A stretch of DNA of 64,000 bases. Origin: Brachypterus glaber (taxonomy: Eukaryota > Arthropoda > Insecta > Coleoptera > Kateretidae). The position numbers and the translations under genes are program-made. The notes under the pieces were generated by a model. The model saw nothing but the letters and a program-made list of their open reading frames with translations. It was not told where the DNA came from and searched no databases. The stretch spans positions 28,569,265 to 28,633,264 of the forward strand of contig OY294051.1 in NCBI GenBank assembly GCA_958510825.1. Direction: 5' to 3'. How positions within the stretch are numbered: the stretch's first letter is position 1; the number at the start of each line of letters is the position of its first letter. This document shows positions 1-12,799 of the stretch, in pieces.

Positions 1-1777
1 ATAGGTTGGGTTGTCTTATTTAAGTCTTCGAAATTTGAAGTAGATATCTCAACTCGTTCAAAAGTTAAGAGGGGGGGGGTTACTTTTGGACCGCACGGTA
101 TGATTTTTTTTTGTTATTACCATGAAAAAAAAAATAACCATGGACATAAAGAGGTTTGAATGGACAAATGTAAAATTATTAAAACACAAAAATAAAATAA
201 ATATTATTCATCTTATCTCCATAAAAATATACCGCAAAAGTCCAAACAAAATATTTTTAATTTTTATGTCTTGGTTTACTTGTGGTTTAATTTTTTTAAT
301 ATGCGTATCTAATTTTTAAATGTTTGTAGTTTTTTAGATTTAGGTTTATAATATATAATATCGCGGGCTTAAAAGCGAAGAGCACTAAGTCATAAAACAT
401 GGTTTTGAGCTACTCATTTTGTTTTTTGTTTTATTTTTGTTATAATTATTTTTGGACTTTTTGGAGAAAAAACTAATACAAATCGCAATTACATGTTTGG
501 ATATAATAATGTCCTATTAAAAAGATTGCAATCCATGAGCACTGCTCATTGAGCATTATTAGTTTTTTTACTTGGTTCAAAAAGGAATACGTTTGGTCAA
601 AAATAAAAAATATATATTATGTTATTTATAAGATCCTGAAATTTGATTAATTCTTTCTGAACCGCACTGAAATTATGTTTGTTCCATGAAATAAGGGGTC
701 ATCCATAAATGATTTTACGTTAATTTTACATGTTACCCACTGTATTGACGACTCATGGTACTGATTTCCTTAGTACCACTTAAGCAGTGAGAAATTCTTA
801 CTATAACTTGCCACAGTGACCCCAGAATGGAAATAACCACCGTTCCATCAACCAATCCTGATAATTTGTGTTTAGGGACCCAATGCGAGTAAAAAGAGCC
901 AAAAATAAAAAAAAAAAATCTGTCGAGGATTTTTTTTTATAATGAAAATCGTGTTTTTTTTTGCGTAGAGTTAGAGCATTTTGGGAAACTTTTTCCGATT
1001 GGCCTGAAATTTGCACCAAACCTTTATTATATGGTGCTTTATACTTGGTATAAAAATCAACTTCACCCTATTTTTCTAAGACCCCCAAAATGGGTTTAAA
1101 CGCCAAAAACTTGACGTTTTTTTAATTTTTAACATTTACTGCCTTAACGGTACATTTTTAAGAAAAACATTCCTATGAAGAATCAATCAGAATTTTACAA
1201 GCTTTAATTTTCTATTTTAATTTTTAAAATCGGTTAATAAATAAAACAGTTATGTCATCACAATTATAGAATTAGGCCAGTAAAAAAATAAAAAAATTGC
1301 ATTTTGTTATATTTTGACAGTTAAGGGTACATTTTACAAAAAAAAACGCACGTCATTTATGGATGTTCCCATATGAACTAAAATCGTTTATTTTTTTACA
1401 CCTTTTATTTTAAATTTTATTATTTAATAAGTCCTTGAAAAAAAAAATAATTTTAACAAGTACTTACACTTAAGTGTAAATAGTATTTATTAGGTTTTTA
1501 TTTTAAAAATATTTATTCCAGGGTTATTACATGTCATAACACTAACAAAACCTTTAACAGTTATGCTTAGATAGTTTATAAGGGGTGTATCATGGACTTT
1601 AAGTATAATGAGTTATTTAATGCGAAATGTCTCCTCGTATTATTTATATTATGTTGACTATTTGCTCTTCATTTTTCTCCTCCAAAACATTTCTTCAGCA
1701 TATCTACTTAATAACACCGTAGTAAGGAATAACAAAATAACATTTTCATAGAGATGGTATCTATATAACATATCGCA
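1..1777. other. Upstream (probably NPC1 intron) sequence, no gene seen
   Basis: AT-rich, no splice-bounded coding segment recognised. 361-410 matches the left arm of the hairpin element at 21709-22037 (GAGCACTAAGTC...AAACATGGTTTTGA), so it is a fragment of that family. The short reading frames have no coding features. Confidence 0.5.
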
Positions 1778-1902
1778 CGAGGGGCATGTCATAGGGCGGT
1801 TTTTCGTACCTTCGAGAAGCGATATCGGGCGATATTGATTGATGTAAAAAGTCCAAACCTAGCGATATTTCGTCCAGCAAATGAAGAGTGACATGCCCCT
1901 CG
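1778..1902. mobile_element. Small inverted-repeat element with 8-bp target duplication
   Basis: Termini CGAGGGGCATGTCA (1778-1791) and TGACATGCCCCTCG (1889-1902). Flanks ATATCGCA (1770-1777) and ACATCGCA (1903-1910) agree at 7 of 8 positions, the length expected of hAT-type insertions. Confidence 0.65.
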
Positions 1903-1903
1903 A

Positions 1904-2133
1904 CATCGCACATCCCGAAAAAAAGTTTAATAAATCAAAATATGTATTACAGTTTTCTTTGGATAGATTATTGCTTTTACAACTCATTTGGAGGGAAACC
2001 TAATTTTTAGAGCACATTCCAAAGAAATGTGTAATAAATCCAAATATCATAAGTTATACAGTTTTCTTCGGATAAGAAAGAAAATCTATTTTCTAGAATT
2101 TTTAGAGATTACACTTTTCTTCGGGATGTGCGA
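1904..2133. mobile_element. Inverted-repeat MITE, termini CATCGCACATCCCGAA
   Basis: Left ATCGCACATCCCGAA, right TTCGGGATGTGCGA, with interior repeats of GTTTTCTT-GGATA. A second copy lies at 23950-24197. Confidence 0.7.
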
Positions 2134-3128
2134 AATATTTGGTAAAGATTCTTTATAACCCAAGTAATCAAAAAATTGCTTGGCTCTATAACATAGAGTA
2201 GAGATATAAAGATTATAATAACTGTTTCCTCTAAAGAGAAATTATTGTGATCGACCTAAAATTATTTTTTCACCACCAGCCTAAAAGCACATCTTTATTA
2301 CTGTTCTTTCATTGGTAGAAATATTATTTCTCTACCTATGACGTCAGAGGTTCTAAAAATAATGAAATTTCACCATGGTTAATAATGAATTTTTATTCAG
2401 CTGTTTTGGCATCTGACGTTTCACTTAATTATTAAATCACATTGCTATTTTCAAGTGTCTTTAGGCACCAAATTTATTTATTGCATGATAAATTAAAAAA
2501 TATTAACTAAATTAGTACCTATAAAACATGTTTTACAAAAAACACTTCAAAAAGTGAAAATCATTGGTCCTTAATATTCAACCATAGATTATACAACCCA
2601 TATATTGCCGTAAGGATAATATATTACTAGAGGTACAACCCCCATATATTGATTTTTGAGGCAATAGATTCTCCCTCACAGTTTTCGTCTGTCCCCTTAT
2701 TTCTGGGGGAGTACCAGAATTATCACTTTGCATTTCACTTTCCATTTTTATATATTTTATCACACTTAACACGGAAACACTTTCTAAACTTAATAAGTTT
2801 GGCAGATCACCAGAAAATTTCTGCCAGAAATGTCAAGTTATTCATTTGTTTTTTTAATGGCCGCGAACGGCCAGCGTGATATTTTAAATTTATAAGCTTT
2901 TTCATGAAATTTTAGTAAAATAAATAAATAAATAAATAGCTAATTAATTGTACTGGTAGTGAAAAAAATACTATATTTTCCACGTGAGTGAAGATTTAAC
3001 ATTTTAGACTGCGTCCTGCGGGCTTCGCGCTAGCGCGCTCATCCCGCAATTTGACGCAGGTCAAAAATGTTAAACTTCTCTCACTTGGTAAATAATATAC
3101 TATTATTGCTTTGATCTGTGTGTTACTT

Positions 3129-3313
3129 AGATTTTTTTGGACGGACCGACTTAGGGCATATCCACAGGCTCGCATAACAACATAGTACATAAGAATGCGA
3201 TGCCGTGATTGGCTTGATGTGCCGCCATGTATCTTGTAAGCCAATCACCGAATCGCATTCTTATGTTTTATGTTCTTATGCAAGCTTGTGGTCCAGTCCG
3301 TCCAAAAAAATAT
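3129..3313. mobile_element. Inverted-repeat MITE (TTTTTTTGGACGGAC ends)
   Basis: Arms 3129-3200 and 3245-3311 are near reverse complements and end TTTTTTTGGACGGAC / GTCCGTCCAAAAAAA. The interior has CTCGCATAACAA and AAGAATGCGAT, shared with the shorter element at 15444-15558. Confidence 0.75.
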
Positions 3314-4656
3314 CCGAAATGTTTAGAATTATGTCCTTCTTTCCGTAGGATGGGCCAAGACAAATATCTTTAAAATTTGCAGGCCTCCCACTTGTCATAA
3401 AATCATAAAATGTCATAAAATGACCCAGATTGTCCTAAAATCCTCATAAAATTAAACCACTGTCATAAAAGTCACAAAATTTCATAAAATAATTATATTT
3501 TTTACTTTCGAGGAACCTGGGAGAGATTTTTTTTGTCTTTTCTGACGTTTTTGATTGTTTATAAAGCCTCTCAAAATCTCGAAATTTGTTGTCGTAGGAT
3601 AAACATTTATTAAATAAGGAAAACAATCACGCAGTGTTGAACTGGTAGTGCAGTGCACTGTTTTAAAATTGAAATAGACTATCAAATTTGCAAAAATTTT
3701 CGCCTGCGGTGCTAGGGCTTTTACCATTTTTCTTTAATTTAAGAATGTAAAGACTTTTTAGTAAAGAGTTAAACAATATTAAATTAAAAAAAAACGTCAG
3801 AAGTTAACAAAATTCGTAAAAAAATTCTTCTGCGGCGCTAATTTAGTTATTAGGGCTGAAGACCATATTTTTAGACCTCACTTTTTTTAAACTCGAGTTT
3901 TAAATATTTAAGCTTGAAATTTGTAAAAATTTTCGCCTAGTGTGCTAGAGCTTTCTTGTTTTTTTTATGAAGTTTCAAATTGCAACACTTTTTGGCCAAA
4001 ATATTGTCAGAAAATGTCTAAAATTGTCATAAAATCAAAAAAAATCTAAAAAAAATCGGTGGGACCCCTGAATTTGTAATTAAATTAATAATTAAAAGTT
4101 TGGATCTGTGGGTCTAGTAATGGTATAAATCATTTTTTTTATCCTGCAGATTTTATTTTGGGCTCGAATGCATATACAAAAAAAAAACATTGTGCGCTAT
4201 ATATTAATATTTTGAGGGTCCACGAATTTTTAAATATCATATTCGCTTTCAGCTTCAAAAAATGCGTAGGAATACCATAGTCTTCATTAGAACTCCGGAC
4301 TTTATTTTTATTTTGGTGGTCTGTGTAAAGTTGTTTATCGTGAAACGGTTTTTAATGACCTTTTATTAATGATTATTGTACCGACAAAGGCACAATTTAA
4401 ACCTATTAACATCGCTTGAGCGTCACCATTACAAATTTCACAAAATTCAAGTTATAAACAAACGTAAGCGTTGCCCTTAGTACCTATATAGAAAAATCGT
4501 TTTAAATGCACATAAAATAAATGTATACAAGTATTTTACATGTAAAATATATTTTAAAGATATTTGCATACCTAAATTTATTTTTACCGATTTTTATTTT
4601 TACTTTTTTTTATCTTCCAATAAATCTGTTTCTATAAATATTTTTATTCAATGATT
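3314..4656. other. Non-coding, with a dispersed repeat at about 3640-3970
   Basis: The motif family (CGCC(T/G)GCGG, TTTTAAAATTGAAAT, GCGCTA) recurs at 33590-33900 and 38250-38470, indicating an old interspersed repeat. A short direct repeat of TGTCATAAAA is at 3395-3470. No gene seen. Confidence 0.45.
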
Positions 4657-4924
4657 ACACAGGTCCACGAAACAAAGTTGTCTGTCCTGGGGTTGAGACC
4701 CACCTATTCTTATGTATTTTGGGATGCTGAATACGAATCTGTCATAAAAAGGCACTTCATTGGCTCATTTTTTTACTACACTGAAATTGCAGATGAAATT
4801 TTCACCATTTTAGACAGTTTTTTCAGTGTAGAAAAAAAGATTCGTGTTTAGCATCCCAAAATACATACATAAAAATAGGTGGGTCCCAACCCGAGCACAG
4901 ACAACTTTTTTTGTGGGCCTGTGT
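4657..4924. mobile_element. Inverted-repeat element, about 268 bp
   Basis: Left arm ACACAGGTCCACGAAACAAA... and right arm ...TTTTGTGGGCCTGTGT. The arms contain GGTTGAGACCCACCTATT and its complement, and CATCCCAAAATACAT. The reading frame at 4651-4851 runs across this palindrome and is not a gene. Confidence 0.75.
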
Positions 4925-5423
4925 TGGCGAATTTCACCATCAATTGGTTTTAAAATTATTTTATTTTCAAATTTCGGTTGCTTTAAAAAATATGTTCTAC
5001 TAAGTTTTTAAACAAGTCTTAAAAATGAGTTCTCGTACCTAAAAAATAAAAAAGAAACCTAACTTTTTTATCAGTAAATCAATAAAGATAATAAAAAATT
5101 AAACGTACGTATATTAACTATATCAAATTGATTCGTTTACAATAATATCAATGTTCTATTTTTAACCCATTAACTCGCCCGTTAACTAATATTAATTTTC
5201 TACGTCAGTTAAAAAAATGTTCAGTTTGCTTTTAGCGCGAATAAAATGGCCAAAAAGACTAAAACGAAGTGTAACATAAATGGCGCAACTATGCGTGATT
5301 TTTACTTAGCGCTGTGTTTGAATGCACGATTTTTCTATAGTGTAATTTTTGTGGTTCGCTAAGAAAGTCCTAGAGAGACATCTATAACAAGCTATGCAGA
5401 ACTAAATTACTACCATGGTAATA

Positions 5424-5508
5424 ATATCGAGGGCTTCATAACATAGGGAAGTATCTTCAGTGTTTGGTAAATTGAAGATATGCCCATATGTTATGAAGCC
5501 TTCGATAT
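5424..5508. repeat. Hairpin element, 85 bp
   Basis: ATATCGAGGGCTTCATAACAT pairs with ATGTTATGAAGCCTTCGATAT around a short loop. It directly abuts the next element. Confidence 0.7.
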
Positions 5509-6224
5509 ACAGGGTGATCAGTAACTGCCATGCGAAAATTTAAGAGGTGATTCTATATCCAAAAATATGAAAAAAAATCCATAGGTTGGTCCGGAAATGA
5601 GCCCTAAGGGAGCTACGGCCCTTCGAAGACATATTGAATGGGGAACAAAAAAAAGCATCAATAACATTTTATTGCTGCAGGGTGATTTTTTATTTAAAAC
5701 TGAGCAAAAAAGTATTCTTTACCAAAACACCTAAATTTAATATTAAAGGAGTAATAGCCTTTTAAAAAGTAACGTTTTTGGTGGCACAAAACGTTACTTC
5801 CTCTTAATTGCATTTTTTTTAAACGGTTGCTCCTACAGTGTTACACTATATGACATTTTTTATGTATTTTTACTCAAGGAATCCATATTTTTTACAAAAA
5901 ATACAAAAAAAAGTACACATAAAAAAGTATGGGGCAAAAATGTGTTAAGCCTTTTTTTCCTTCTAGGGACGCCTCTGGATACATTTAAAAAAATAAATTA
6001 ACATAAACTTATTGCCCTTATTAATACTAGTATACATGCAAAAGCTCGTCGCCCTAGCTTAAAGAATACCAGAGTTATTAATTAAAAACATTATTTTGAT
6101 TACAATTTTAAAGGGCCGTAACTGCCTTAGGGCTCATTCGCGGACCAACCTTTATAGGAACTTTTTTTCATATTTTTTAACGAAGAATCACCATTTCTCG
6201 AATCTATTTCTGAATAACCCTGTA
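5508..6224. mobile_element. TACAGGGTG foldback element, copy 1 (717 bp)
   Basis: Starts TACAGGGTGATC and ends AACCCTGTA. About 100 bp at each end are inverted (AGAGGTGATTCTA..., AAATGAGCCCTAAGGGAGCT). Copy 2 at 11196-11934 matches it in length and interior (e.g. CTTATTGCCCTTATTAATAC); a right-end fragment is at about 41130-41275. Confidence 0.8.
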
Positions 6225-6491
6225 TATAGATTCAAGAGTCAAAAGTTATCATGTCCGACCGACTGACGACAAAACTTTGTATGGGTGAATTCACTAAATT
6301 GGTGACACCAAAAATGTGAGATGCACGCATGCATCTCGTGACAGTTAATATGCTTAAACGCGAATTAAAATTTTAGGTTGATCGTAATACTTTCTATGCA
6401 TGTAGGAGAAAAACGGCAATATTTTTGTTTTTTTTTTATTTTATTTTTTACTAACGCAAGACTTTCCCGTGAGTAAATGATTGGATAACAG

Positions 6492-6666
6492 GTGTTGAAT
6501 GTTTTTTGGGGCGTTTTGGTTACAGTGGCGGGCTTGGTGAGTGGTATACAAGGTGGATCGGACGAGATGCGGGCGGCGGTCGCCCGCCGGATGGCCCACA
6601 TGGCCAACTCTTCCCAGGTGCTGGACAACGAGGACAGCCCTCTCCAACAGGACTCGAAAAGATCCA
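6492..6666 (+). CDS. NPC1: NPC1 internal exon (first one in the window): first post-NTD membrane segment and cytosolic linker
   Basis: 58 codons plus one base. It encodes a hydrophobic stretch (VLNVFWGVLVTVAGLVSG) and then a charged cytosolic linker ending QQDSKRSS. It is placed in NPC1 because the donor (A|gtacgt, 6666/6667) ends in phase 1 and fits the phase of the 15147 exon exactly (A + GT = Ser). It also precedes the conserved RWG..C segment, just as the first membrane helix after the N-terminal domain does in NPC1 proteins. Codon-like GC content stands out from the roughly 25-30% GC introns. The acceptor chosen is aacag at 6487-6491 (phase 0); a second possible AG lies at 6527-6528. About 300 N-terminal residues (signal peptide, sterol-binding domain) are not in the window. 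Confidence 0.75.
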
Positions 6667-6892
6667 GTACGTTCCTTAGATTTGATCCGTAGAAAAATCG
6701 GGTTGTTTTCCTATTTTGTTTATTTTATCTTTAAATTTTAATATTAGTAACAATTTTGCACAGTTGCAACCAGCTAGTTGGTTTCTCCTAGAAAATTAGA
6801 TATATCCATGTCTCTGGTTTCCCCTAAACCTGCAGAAAAACCACATGTTATATAGATTTGACTCTGTGATCCATTAACTTTAGGAATAAACA

Positions 6893-7190
6893 AACAAAAA
6901 TTGGCAACAGCGCAATTCTCTTTGGGTTTGATTTGCGGATCAAAAAGGAGCTTAAATCCGAAAACTAGACACCCCACCTTGTGAAATTAAGCCATCTTGG
7001 ATTAAAGGGGTGAGTTTTTATTTTGGATACAATCATGCACTAATTCAAAAATGACAGAGGACCATTTTTCTAGTGATTTTTTTTCTCAACAACTTTGTAC
7101 AAGGGGGTGGGGTGACTAATTTTCGGATTTAAGCTCCTCTTGGACCCCCAAATCGAACCCAAAACGAATTGCGCTGTTGCCGTTTTTTTC
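6893..7190. repeat. Inverted repeat in the NPC1 intron
   Basis: GGCAACAGCGCAATTC...GGAGCTTAAATCCGAAAA...CACCCCACCTTGT at 6903-6982 is inverted at 7100-7187. It may form one compound element with the next feature. Confidence 0.6.
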
Positions 7191-7199
7191 TTTTCTTTG

Positions 7200-8095
7200 G
7201 CATAACACGGTTCGCCTGGGCGATTATAATGAAAAATTTCCTGGACCCCTACATTTTTTGGACTAAAACATACCTGACGACATAAGAAATCAATTCCCAT
7301 TTGAAAGAAAATCGTAAAAGATACACTTTTTTAGACAGATAAAAAAACGTTTTTTTGAGTAATAGGGTGTTAAAAAATCCCGAATTTCGAAATCGAAAAC
7401 GCTCTCTGGCTCAAAAGTTTCTCCATAAAAACGGTGGCCACTCAAAAATGAGCCAAATCGATTAATGTTTAGAGGTAGCTCAAAGCGCTCAAACTTTGAA
7501 AATAATCAGTTCCTGTTTTTCGGATAAAGTGATTGTATATAAAGTTGAGGAAATTTTGGAGAATTTCTTTGGTATATTTAGAAACAATACTAATTTTGAG
7601 AAACTAAAAAAATTATATCCCCCCTCCCCTTAAGTTAGAACATAAAAATAACGCCAATTATTTGAAGATTTCGCGAAAAATTTTTAAAAATAAATTCCAA
7701 TTCATTTATTCATTCCTTTTGACTTACAAATAAGTATTGGAATATGCCATAAAAATTTTTATAGTACTAAATAGTACAGGTCAACTATTTGTAATACTTG
7801 ATGAAGAATATAGAAATATCATTATCTGATATAAAGATTTTTGGTAGCTTTGAGCTACCTCTAACATTAATCGATTTGGTTCATTTTTTGGTGACCACTG
7901 TTTTTTACTAAGGAGCATCTTTTGAGCCAAGGAGCATTTTCGATTTTGAAAATCGGGATTTTTTGACACACCATATTACTCAAAAAAACGTTTTGTTATC
8001 TGTCTAACGATTTTCTTTCAAATGGAAATTGATTTCTTGTAAAATGTAGGGGTCCACGAAATTTTTATTTAAAATCGCTAGGCAATCTGTGGCAA
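7200..8095. mobile_element. Foldback element, about 900 bp
   Basis: Left arm 7205-7500 (GAAATCAATTCCCATTTGAA, AAAAAAACGTTTTTTTGAGT, CATTAATCGATTTGG-type block) is inverted at 7830-8090. The unique centre has a C-rich patch at 7618-7632. No ORF with transposase features. Confidence 0.7.
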
Positions 8096-8872
8096 AATTA
8101 AACAAATAAAAACGATTATTTAGTTTTATTATGAAGTTTTTACGCAGATCTTTGGGACATCACGCAAAGTTTGTCTATGGGGCTATTGGTATATTGTATA
8201 TTATACCTACCAATGGTAAAGATTGCACAAATGCAGAAGTGCAATAAAAATAAATTATATATAAAATACATGGTTTATGTTTCATAGAATCATTGCAACA
8301 ACGATTTTTTTAACCTTGCTAGTTGAATGCCAAGATAAAGTTATAAAAATACGTGTTTACCTAAAAGTTTAATTTACAGTGTGTCTTTTTTTAAATTGGA
8401 ATACTCCCATAAAAAAACTTTGATCATTTTTGAAGATTGTTTACCAATATTAACATTATTATCAAAAACTAGACTGATTTATTAGTAAAATAAGGGTATT
8501 TGTCATAGTCTAAACGAAATCTTAGTTTGTAAAAACGTAATTATTGTTGTTTTTTAGCTAAAATTTGCAGTAACCCATTTTAAGAGTCGCTATACACAGA
8601 TTTTTAATTTCTAATAGTTGGGTTTTTGTGTTTTGGTGATTGGTTGGTTTGGGAGTTTGGCAAGTTCTCCGCAGAAGAAAACCAATCAAACAAAGCAACA
8701 ATCGATCAAGTGACCCTACGTTTTTCTCCTTACTGTACAAATATAGAGGTGTTTCCAGTGTAAATTTGACACACTGTATCTAAATCTAAAAATATACCGG
8801 AAGTTTCAACTTCATTTTGACTAGAATTATCTTTTTGAAAACTAAAAGAGAATTAAATTATGCAAAAAGTAG
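8096..8872. other. NPC1 intron, mostly featureless
   Basis: 8628-8716 contains GTTTTGGTGATTGGTTGG and CAAGTGACCCTA, a partial relative of the hairpin element at 33288-33425. Otherwise nothing recognised. Confidence 0.4.
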
Positions 8873-9105
8873 TTTAAATAAGACATCAAGAAATACAAAA
8901 AATACTACAAATAAAAACTACCCTCTCACCCGCTCGACCTACCCACAGCATTATTTTTTTCAAATAGCACTCCATATTTTTTGTCTTATATAAATTGATA
9001 CTGTTAAAGAGAAGTTAGCAAGACTGTTGCCTTGCTAGTGTCCCTAGTGTGAGGGGGTAGTTTTTATTTGTGATTTATTTTTGTACTTCTTGTTGTCTCA
9101 TTTAA
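8873..9105. mobile_element. Inverted-repeat MITE, arms about 57 bp
   Basis: TTTAAATAAGACATCAAGAA...ACTACCCTCTCAC is inverted at 9049-9105 (GTGAGGGGGTAGTTTTTATT...TTGTCTCATTTAA). Confidence 0.75.
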
Positions 9106-9499
9106 TAGTGTATTAAAGTACTAGTTTCATAACACCCGTTTTTAAAGTACTAGTGCTCTAAAATACTTTTTTCTATTTTGCGACTCTTATAAGCTCATAA
9201 TCACGCAAGAGAAGAAAAGACTATAAAATATATCAAAATAATATTCGTTCTTAGAATTTTAAACATGGCGAAAACTGTAATGTCAATTCGAAACAAAAAT
9301 CCCTAAATCAGTCATCAATTTAAATGTAAGTTTTTTTAAAATTTTAGAGCAAAATAGAAAAAATTGTATAAAGCACTCGTTTCATAACACGTTTTTAGCG
9401 CACTAGTACTTTAGAAAACTCAACGCAAGTGGCTCGTTTTCTAAACTTGTACTCGTGCGCTAAAAACGTTGTTATGAAACTAGTACTTTAATATACTAT
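9105..9499. mobile_element. Inverted-repeat MITE, arms about 50 bp
   Basis: ATAGTGTATTAAAGTACTAG...TCATAACACC at 9105-9154 is inverted at 9451-9499, with an internal extra copy of the terminal motif at 9362-9412. Confidence 0.75.
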
Positions 9500-10367
9500 T
9501 TGTTTAATCTAATTATTAGTTTTTGAGATATTTGCTTTCAAGATAGAGTTGAAACACCCTGTATATATTGTTTTAGTTCAATTAAAACGATGATTTCAAC
9601 ACGTCTACTAAAATATTAAGTAATTATTGATTACAATCGATTACTAAACAATTACAATGAAATCGATACTATTTTGTAAAATTAACAGGATGGGAAAACA
9701 ATCCTATTTCAGGTGTATTTATTTAACCCTTAACCATATGAATTCATATTTAATGCAATCAGATTAAAAGAATGTACTACATACAGTATGTAAAATTTTT
9801 AATTAGACAAAGCAAAATAAGTACCAATATTTCCTTCATCTAATTGGAAATTTTACTACTGTATCAGTTTTATAAGTATTGGAGCGTACAGTATAAAGTC
9901 GAATTTACCAAGTTTTAATTTAAATCTTAAGAATTCACCAATCATGTTTTAGTTTTTTTTGTACGACCTAGTGTACACGAAATAAAGAAAAATGCATGTT
10001 CACTATATATACTCGTTACGATATTTTTCTATCCCACGAGTACATAGTGCATATTTGAATGAAATGACAACTATGCACACTCATTTATCCAAACGATTAC
10101 ACATAGCTTTCATTTTGACAAAAGTCATTTGACGTTTATAAAATTTTGAAATGTCAAAATTAAACACAGGTAATTCTTTAAAATATACATTTTTAAACAG
10201 TCTAGACTGTAGGTCGAACGAAAAATGTTGTTCGCAACTCGTTTAGTGCTCTCGAATGATTTTTTGACTTCGCTTCGCGTCGTTAAAAAAACTACATTCT
10301 CGTGCACTAAGGACTAAAGTCGCTTATTCGTTACGAAAACCAATCCACCAATGGTAGGCATATCTTT

Positions 10368-10495
10368 GGCTTGGTTCTCAAAGGGCGGATGTCACTTTGT
10401 CAACAGCAACTTTTTCACGTCAACTCTGATTATTTTAATATATTTTGAAAACGCTGTTACTGACAAAGTGACATCCGCCCTTTAAGAACCAAGCC
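10368..10495. repeat. Hairpin element, 128 bp
   Basis: GGCTTGGTTCTCAAAGGGCG...TCACTTTGTCAACAGC pairs with its near-perfect complement ending at 10495 (CCGCCCTTTAAGAACCAAGCC). Confidence 0.8.
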
Positions 10496-10734
10496 ACGGA
10501 TATGTAGTTTTAATAAGGTTAAAAGTATTTAAAACCCCGTCTGTGATTGGTGTATTTCTTGATGAAAAGTTAAGAAAAAGTCCTAAATTAAATTAGGCAT
10601 CCTCAGAAAGTTTAATTTTCAGGAGTTTGTGATAAATTATAATTATTACTAACTTATAATTATTACTAAATTATAAAATTTGGACTTTAACTTTTAATTT
10701 ATTTTTGAAATGACGATGTTTATTCTGCCGTGCT

Positions 10735-10791
10735 AAGCTGAAAGGTCCTATCTATATAGGTTTAACATACACAGATAGGACCTTTCAGCTT
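10735..10791. repeat. Short hairpin, 57 bp
   Basis: AAGCTGAAAGGTCCTATCT and its perfect reverse complement, 19-bp stem and 19-nt loop. Probably the end state of a MITE; could also be transcribed as an intronic hairpin. Confidence 0.7.
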
Positions 10792-11086
10792 GGAAGGTAG
10801 TATTCTGCTCGATTTTCTAACGTTTGTGGAAAAAATATTGTACTTGTAATAAGTGCAAAATCGTACCTTGTGCTTAAAACACTACCATTTGGAAACTTTT
10901 TATATAAATAGATTAGAGACACTTCATCCAGCGACGGTTTTAGTTGACGCTGCAGTGCGCCGCTAAATAGAGTGAGTCACTCTGAGTGACTGACTTCTTT
11001 ACCTTATTTTTGCCCGCTGAATGGCCAAACAAGGCGTATTTATGGTAAATTAAAATTTCTTAGATCAATTTTCCTAAAAAATTGTG

Positions 11087-11160
11087 TCAGGGGCGGATTT
11101 ATTTCATTTTCCATAAGAAAAAAAATTACGCATTCACCAGAAATGTAATTTTGAAGGTAT
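11087..11160. repeat. Dispersed repeat (AGGGGCGGATTTATTTCATTTT)
   Basis: Matches 25020-25105 in reverse orientation, including GAATGCG(T/A)A and AAAATTATA-like blocks. Confidence 0.6.
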
Positions 11161-11195
11161 TTCTTTGCTAATATATCTACGGGGGGGGGGGCATG

Positions 11196-11934
11196 TACAG
11201 GGTGTTCCAGAACTCGCGTACCGAAATTTAAGAGGTGATTCTACATCCAAAAATATGAAAAAAAGTTTTTATAAAGGTGGGTCCGGAAATGAGCCCTAAG
11301 GGAGCTACGGCCCTTCGAAGATGACGTATTGAATGGGGGAACAAAAAAAAGCACCAATAAAATTTTAATGCTGCAGGGTGATTCTTCATTTAAAACTGAG
11401 CAAAAAAGTATTATACACCAAAACACCTAAATTTAATATTAAAGGAGTAATAGCCTTTTAAAAAGTAACGTTTTTGGTGGCACAAAATGTTACTTCCTCT
11501 TAATTGCATTTTTTTTTTGATAACGGTTGCTCCTACAGTGTTACACTATATGATATTTTATATGTATTTTTACTCTAGAAATCTATATTTTTTACAACAA
11601 ATCCAAAAAACATACACATAAAAAAGTTTGGGGCAAAAATGTTTTAGGCCTCATATATTTTGTCCGTCTGGGCACGCCTCTGGATAAATTAAAAAAATAA
11701 ATTAACATAAACTTATTGCCCTTATTAATACTAGTATACATGCAAAAGCTCGCCGCTCTAGCTTAAACGGTACCCGAGTTATTAATTAAAAACCTTATTT
11801 TTATTACAATTTTAAAGGGCCCTAGATCCCTTAGGGCTCATTTCCGGACCAACCTTTATAGGAACTTTTTTTATATTTTTGGATCTAGAATCACCTCTTA
11901 AATTTTGGCATGCCAGTTATGGATCACTCTGTAT
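11196..11934. mobile_element. TACAGGGTG foldback element, copy 2 (739 bp)
   Basis: Same ends, inverted arms and interior as 5508-6224. Preceded by a run of 10 G. Confidence 0.8.
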
Positions 11935-12310
11935 ATGTAAATACACTGCACAGATAAAAAGGCTGTCACATTTTTATTTTTCGACGAATATTATTTAAAA
12001 ATTATTGCCCTGTGCCCCCCAAGGGTGAACTTACAAAAATTTTATTATCAGGTTCGTTTTTAGCGACCCAAAGAAAGCCCTTGGGTAAAACATTTTAGGT
12101 AGATGTCCTAAAAATAAAATTTGACTATAAACACAGCTTCTCCGGTATTTTGTAGGGTATGGGGAAAGGTCCAGAAACAAAAAATTTATTTGGTTGGTAG
12201 ATTCGGATTCAGCAGGCAAAAACATAAAGTTGGAAAAAACGCTTGCGCAAAAATAACTTAAAATTTGTAAACTACACAGAAAATTTCGTTGTATTTTTAA
12301 TACTGAATGT

Positions 12311-12724
12311 TATTTGTTAATACATATTTGTTATTTATATCTCCACCATTGGTATTTAATACTTTACTTATTGTCAGTGTATAATTGTGGGTGCAATCTT
12401 TATATTATTACTAACCAAAATTTTGGTATTATTTACCGATTGTTAATTTTTCTGAATACTGTAACATACTTTAAACTAGACCAGTAATACAACTTAACAA
12501 CAACTCAAAGTATACCGTACTATAAGTGTGATATGCTTTACCAAATGTTACAGTAATTTTTACTAAATAAATGCGTGGGGATCCAAATGTACCAGAACGT
12601 TGTGATGTGGTAGTATGACAACATATTGTATATAATACACACATTGTAGTATTTAATATCACAAGTAAAGTATTAAATACCAATGGTGGCCATATAAATA
12701 ACAAATATGTATTTACAAATAAAA
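12311..12724. mobile_element. Inverted-repeat MITE, arms about 58 bp
   Basis: TTAATACATATTTGTTATTT...CCACCATTGGTATTTAATAC at 12317-12370 is inverted at 12663-12719. Confidence 0.75.
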
Positions 12725-12799
12725 TTTAGAATTAAAATTACAATGACATTTTCTGAGGGTAATTTGCGTTACGTCGTTTATGATCAGCACCTTAATCTA

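Noticed and set aside
4651..4851. 66-codon frame
   Set aside because: Runs across an inverted-repeat MITE and reads both arms; no similarity to any family.
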